Source of the DNA: Apium graveolens
Taxonomy: Eukaryota > Streptophyta > Magnoliopsida > Apiales > Apiaceae
DNA: 64,000 bases
Direction of reading: 5' to 3'
NCBI RefSeq assembly: GCF_009905375.1
Contig: NC_133649.1
Location: forward strand, 238,046,201 to 238,110,200
Shown here piece by piece: positions 58,731 to 64,000 of this stretch (positions within the stretch are counted from its first letter, which is position 1; each line of letters begins with the position of its first letter). A model generated the notes under the pieces. The model was not told the DNA's origin, did no database searches, and was given only the letters and a program-made list of their open reading frames with translations. A program made the translations under genes and the position numbers.

Positions 58731-61190
58731 ATGCATACGCATTCGCGGGCTCGTAAGAGAACTCTGGATCAAGCCGAGGAAGAAGCTGTAGTGATTCGAA
58801 GGGAAGTTTTTGAGGATGAAGAGAAAGTAGAAGAAGAAGAGAAAGTCGAGGAACCAGCTTTAGTAGTGATGGGAGATCAAGCAGAAATTCATAAGACTTT
58901 GATGGACTATTCTCAGCCTAAGATCAATGATATTCATTCGAGTATCATCAGACCAACCATCTCGGATAACACCTTTGAGATCAAGTCGAGCATGATTCAG
59001 ATAATACATAACTCAGTTCAGTTTGGGGGTTCTCCTACAGAAGACCCCAACATACACATCAGGGATTTCATCAAGATTTGTGACACTTTCAAGTTCAATG
59101 GGGTGACTGAAGATGCTATCAAGCTGCGACTCTTCCCATTTTCTCTGAGGGATAAAGCAAAGTGCTGGTTACATTCTCTACCACAAGGGTCTATCACCAA
59201 ATGGGAGGATCTTGCTCAAAAGTTTCTCACTAAATTCTTTCCCATGGCGATGACTGCTGCAATCAGGAATGCTCTTACTCAGTTATCAGGAATGCTCTTA
59301 CTCAGTTTGCTCAGCAAACTGGAGAATCTCTGTGTGAGGCTTGGGATCGATACAAGGAGATACGGAGGAAGTGCCCACACCATGGCATGCCTGAATATTT
59401 TTATAAACTATTTCTATAATGGATTTGGTGCTACTTTTAGACCTATGCTCGATACAGCATCAGGAGGAGCATTGTGGGCTAAGAGCTACAATGAAGCTTA
59501 TGAATTGATCGAACTGATGGCTGCTAATGAATACCAGAATCCTTCTCAGAGGCTAACTCAATGTAAAGTAACAAGAATTTTGGAGTTGGATGCAGCAACT
59601 GATATAGCTTCCCAACTTCAAGCTTTGACGATGAAAGTGGACTGTTTGGCTAATTATGGAGTTAATTAGATCACAAGTGTTTGTGAGCTTTGTGCAGGTG
59701 CGCATGAAACTGAGCAGTGTGCTATTTCTAGCGAATCAGCTCACTTTGTGAGCAATTTTCAGAGATCACAGCAACAAGCTCCAACCACTTATCATCCAAA
59801 TAACCGCAATCATCCTAACTTCAGCTGTAATAACAATCAGAATGCGGTGCAACAATCTTACCGGCCATACACATTAAAGCAGGATAACCCTCCTGGTTTT
59901 CAGCAACCACAATATGCCCCGAGACAATAATTTCAACTTCAGCAGTTACTGCAAGCTAATGAAAAATCTGAATTGGAGGAGTTGAGGCTCATGTACAAGA
60001 GCCAAGTTGTGTCTATCAAGACCATGGAAAATCAGATTGGTCAAATTGCTAATGCATTACTGAATCGGCAACCTGGCATGCTTCCGAGTGATACTGAAGT
60101 TCTAGAAAAGAAGGAAGCTAAGGAGCATGTTAAGGCAATTACATTGAGGTCTGGTAAGGTTGCAAATCCTGAAAAAGCTAAGACCCCAGAATCTGAAGTC
60201 AAGGCTGAAGAAGAAGAAGTACAGAAGGAAGCGGGAGTGGAACCAAGGAAGACTACTGTTAAGCACACTCCTCCTAAGTGTAATACAGGGGAGAAACAGA
60301 TCTATCCTTCACCTCCTTTTCCTAAGAGGCTGCAGAAGAAAAAGTTGGATAAGCAGTATGAAGAGTTTCTGGAGGTGTTCAAGAAACTTCACATCAACAT
60401 ACCTTTTGCTGAAGCTCTTGAACAAATGCCTAGTTATGCGAAGTTTATGAAAGGTATTCTCTCTAGGAAGGTGAAGCTTGATGACTTAAAGACCGTTGCT
60501 TTCACGGAGGAATGCAGTGTTGTACTGCAACAGAAGTTGCCTCCGAAGCTTAAAGATCCTGGAAGCTTCACTATTCCATGCACCACTAGAAAGGTGTCAT
60601 TTGACAAATGCTTGTGTGACTTGGGATCCAGCATCAATCTGATGCCCTTATCAATCTTCAAAAGTTGGACTTGCCTGATCCAAAGCCTACTTATATGACT
60701 TTGCAGTTGGCCGACCGTTCTATTACATATTCGCGAGGTATTGTGGAGCATGTCTTGGTCAAGGTGGATAAAATCATCTTCCCTACTGATTTTGTAATTT
60801 TTGATTTCGAGGAGGATAAGAAGATTCCCATAATCTTGTGAAGACCTTTCTTGGCTACTGGCCGAACCTTGATAGATGTGCAAAAAGGTGAGCTCACAAT
60901 GCGAGTGATGGATCAAGATATAATTTTAATATGTTCAATGCCATGAAATTTCCTACGGAAAATGAGGAGTGTTTTAAGGTGGAGATGGTCGATTCTGTGG
61001 TCAATTCTGAACTCGATATATTGCTAAGGTCCGATGCCTTAGAAAAAGCCTTGTTGGGGAATTTCGATAGTGAAGATGATGAAGGTGAAGAGCACTTGCA
61101 ATATTTGAATGCTTCTCCATGGAAGCGAAAGATGGATATGCCTTTTGAATCTCTTGGATTGAAGCCATCTATTGAGGAAGCTCCTACTCT
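58731..61190 (+). pseudogene. gag: Athila-like gag-protease with stops and frameshifts, truncated by J
   Basis: First ATG of the frame is at 58731 (MHTHSRARKR). The gag domain has SPTEDPNIHIRDFIKICDTF, LRLFPFSLRDKAKCWLHSL and LAQKFLTKFFP. A 23-bp tandem duplication at 59262-59307 throws about 35 codons out of frame until a second indel near 59400 restores it (FYNGFGATFRP, NEAYELIELMA). Stops at about 59667 and 59928. The next frame to 60698 has ENQIGQIANALLNRQPG, ITLRSGK, a Lys/Glu-rich linker, PPFPKRLQKKKLDKQYEEF and the protease CDLGSSINLMPLSIF; a one-base loss near 60662 shifts the frame, TGA at about 60839-60841 replaces Gly of ILGRPFLATG, and NAMKFPTE-ECFKV follows before the cut at 61190. 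Confidence 0.88.
59262..59307 (+). repeat. 23-bp perfect tandem duplication within Athila gag
   Basis: 59262-59284 and 59285-59307 are identical (each starts ATCAGGAATG and ends CTCAGTT). One copy reads IRNALTQ in the gag frame; the second shifts the frame by 2. Confidence 0.97.
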
Positions 61191-64000
61191 TGATATAATA
61201 CCCTCCAAATCCGGGGTGTAGATATGGGGCATTATTAACACTAACTACTCACTAAACCTGTACAGGCATAATATAAATAAATAATTACCCCGAACTACTA
61301 CTACTCAGGATCTTTTCAAGGTTAAGGATTGAAAACAAGAACGACAAACCAACTTTATTACAACCAATTTAAACAACCTGTCTCAAGAATTCTCTTTATT
61401 ACAAAATATTATTCTATTCACATTTTAAACTAAGCATCTTTTATTCAAACTACAACTATTATTCATCCTGCTACACCTGATTTGGCAATTGAAAGCTCTC
61501 TTCCGGGATAGGGACAAACACCCTTGGTATTAGAGGGTCTCGCTGCTTGACTCGATTCTTGACAACTCAGGTTCTTATGGGTTTCATTCTCTACATTAAA
61601 TGAAAAATAAGGTGAATAACAATAAAAGGGGGTGAGCCAAAATTGCTCAACAAGCCTGCAACAATGTATATAGTATAAAGAGAGAAGAATAAATGAACCG
61701 ATAATCTGCTGATTTGAACAACCATTTGTTTCTGTGTAGAATAATAAATTGCCATTACTGGCGAGTGCCAAATGAACGAGACTGGAAACAATAACCAACA
61801 TATGCACTATAACTTTCTGATTAGTCAGGATACAGTGCGGATCTATACCCAACTGCATAGACCCAACCAACATAAGGGGTACCCAGGCAACTATGGCCTA
61901 ATCATCGAGGGTCCTGTTAATATTCGACCCGTATCATAACTATATAGTCCATAACTTAGCATCCGGAACAATCGATATGCTTTTAATGTATCCCAACATC
62001 AGGATATATCAGAGTATATATAAGTAAGGGTATCAATATTGGAATATGAATAGAGGATTCAATAAATTGGGAGAAATAAAGAATCGAAATGAAATAGAAA
62101 CAAGGAACAATAATTGTGTATAAATATATGTGAACAAGAATTATCAAGGTGTAATTGATATGGAAAGTTGGATATATTTCACTATTCTAAACTTAGAATA
62201 AGGAAAAAACTTGCCTGGCGTGCACTTCACCTCGTATGATTCACTGCATTCTGTTTCTTGCTTGATTCGCCTTATTGGTACTGAATCTATCATGGAAAGA
62301 TATTCATTTAGATAACGTATCTCATACACGTATCTTGAATTGATACCACGGAGCCCTAATCGTCTACCCATACGATTCTATCAGACTCGCATATATAATA
62401 TAACACATAAGGTTCACATAATCACGTAAAGCACATAGCACATAAGGCACATAATTAATTTTTAGACTTGTAATTATTTTTAGAATCGATACTAGACTTA
62501 TACTAGCATTACCTAACACTATCTGGTTCGCTTCATAATTTTTAAGGATTTATTAGACTCGATTCTACCCCTAATAGGGCCTATAAACAATTAATCAATG
62601 TAGACGACTCGCTTCCAAAAGAAATTATAATTTATAATTATTTTTAATGGAATCAGGTCATTTTGTCGAGTCTAAGGGTCTTCGTTTCACTCGAATCGGA
62701 CTAACGGTTTAATTGTTACGCAATAAACAAGATTTAATTAATTATAAATCAATTATAATTAATTAATCACAATTAATTAAACCTTAATTATATTTCTAAA
62801 TAATTATTTAAGAATTATTATATTTTAAAATAATTAATCCCTAATTTTTAGAATTAAATATAAATTATTACAATTAATATGAATTATTACAATTTAAGCG
62901 ATTAAATCGATTATCTACAAATAATTATTCGATACGAATAACTATTAAAATCTACTAGTATAAATAAACGAACGCTCGAATACTAATTCCAACTTATCGA
63001 ACTATTACTCGTATATATACGAGTTATTCCTATTATTCACTCAATTATCGAATTATTAATCATATTATAAGATACATTTAACCTCATTTATAAATTAATT
63101 ACTTAATTATTAAATAATATATAATTAAATAAATAATTAGATAAATAATTAAATAAATAAGTAAATTCGAATTTCTAAATTAATAAAATAAATTAGAAAT
63201 TATTAATAATAATTTTCAGAATTTAAAACTGATTTTTATTTGATTTTTGGAATTATTAAAACTGATTTTCTGATTTAATAAAAATATAATTAAATAATAA
63301 AATTACAGGAAACATGAATCAGGAAAAGGTTTCAGGTTTTAAGGATCAAAACCGGGTCATTATGGGTTAAAATTTCGGGTCATGGGTAGCCAACCGACCG
63401 GTTTCCGGAAAAGCTCCAGTTTCCTAGCGGTTCTTCGCCGGACTCCGGCGAGCTTTAAATCACGAACCAAACGAGATGATTTTGCTCCGTTTTCGATGCA
63501 ACTTCATTTCAAATCCTTCCTGCAGTTCAGCCTCGCACCCTGTTGTCCCCAACGCCGCTTGCGTCGTCTTCTCCGGCGAGAATCGACCAAAAACCGGCGA
63601 AAACACGATCCTTCACGTTTGTACACCAAACTCAACGATTGTTATACGAAATCAAAGCTCTTAAGTTCCTGAATCAATTCCAACAACTAACAGCAACAAA
63701 AACGTCTATAATTTACCAAAAACGAAATCAAAATTTACTAAAAACTATGAACCCGGGAACTATCTTCCAGGGGTTATAAAAATAAAATAAATATACCAAA
63801 TCAATCCTAAAACTATGATAAAGCTAACTGGATCATCAAAACAATCAAACAATTCCCGTATCATAAATCCCTAATTCGAACATGAACCCTAAAAAAAATG
63901 AATTGAAAATCAAATCAACAACATATGAAATTGATGATATGAAAAGAGAGTAGAGATCAAGAGGATCATTTTGGTTACTCACATGATCGATTTAGGATAA
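61191..64000 (-). repeat. Gypsy LTR J (related to F), running off the right edge
   Basis: Plus strand starts TGATATAATACCCTCCAAATCCGG at 61191, parallel to TGTGACGCCCTCCAAACCC of F, and shares the ordering of several blocks with F (hairpin box TGAGC-N7-GCTCA at 61633-61649; AAAACCGGGTCATTATGGG and CTCCGGCGAGC near 63345-63450). Left neighbour is Athila sequence, so this is a 3' LTR on the minus strand or a solo LTR. ACTCT (61186-61190) would be the duplication. ORFs at 61463-61873, 62144-62371 and 63382-63779 lie in the LTR and are not supported. Confidence 0.82.

Larger units (their letters stand above)
54283..61190 (+). mobile_element. Athila-like Gypsy element I, 5' part
   Basis: LTR 54283-58586 (holding a CACTA insertion), tRNA-Asp-type primer site, Athila-like gag and the protease motif CDLGSSINLMP, then cut at 61190 by LTR J. 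The GGCGCC-type primer site and this gag and protease type point to the Athila/Tat branch. RT and later domains are beyond J, outside the window. Confidence 0.88.

Noticed and set aside
61463..61873. 136-codon minus-strand ORF
   Set aside because: Lies in LTR J, no domain, and short related ORFs in F are not conserved.

Overview
This window is plant nuclear DNA, probably from a eudicot with a large, repeat-rich genome. I find no intact host gene. Almost everything is LTR retrotransposon sequence of the Copia (Sirevirus-like and Tork/Angela-like) and Gypsy (Tekay/Del-like and Athila-like) groups, plus one CACTA-type DNA transposon. Plant origin is shown by the initiator-tRNA-Met primer sites, the Athila-type tRNA-Asp primer site, the Sirevirus env-like region and the CACTA termini. 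Nearly all coding regions are broken by stops and frameshifts. For readability I name the elements with letters.

Layout. 1-6456: 5' part of a minus-strand Sirevirus-like Copia element (L), running off the left edge. It is inserted in a minus-strand LTR of family E (6457-8314), which is itself inserted in the 5' LTR of an old plus-strand Gypsy element D (8315-9519). D continues in pieces to 39858: leader and RT/RNase H scraps (9520-10338), RNase H/integrase scraps (17566-18067), gag-like debris (18068-19830), integrase C-terminus (36561-37313) and 3' LTR (37330-39858, holding a 100-N gap). Inside D sit: C (10339-17565), a minus-strand Tork/Angela-like Copia with both LTRs, TSD GGCAC and no gag; A (19831-26520), the 3' half of a second Sirevirus with RNase H, a long env-like region and 3' LTR; and B (26525-36560), a minus-strand Gypsy with a 4 kb 5' LTR, gag-pol and a 3' LTR cut to about 520 bp. 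A and B meet at a truncation junction, so a deletion has removed the front of A and the outer end of B.

39862-51122: 3' end of a third Sirevirus-like element (G), fused to a gag plus 5' LTR of Gypsy F (42196-46667); then unclassified sequence split by a solo LTR of family E (47685-50633, TSD TGTCT). 51123-64000: a Sirevirus LTR scrap (K), a decayed plus-strand Gypsy gag-pol (H, 51785-54282), an Athila-like element (I, 54283-61190) inserted in H and carrying a CACTA element with captured exon-like pieces inside its 5' LTR, and finally a minus-strand Gypsy LTR (J) from 61191 to the right edge.

The most interesting signals are not genes. Each Sirevirus-like element carries its own short motif in many copies, in both LTR and internal sequence (ATCCGTTGA in L; GTATGACAAT/ATTGTCATAC hairpins in A; perhaps TTGCGAC in G). 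A small TGAGC...GCTCA hairpin box is conserved in otherwise different Gypsy LTR families. Family E has LTRs that start TA instead of TG.
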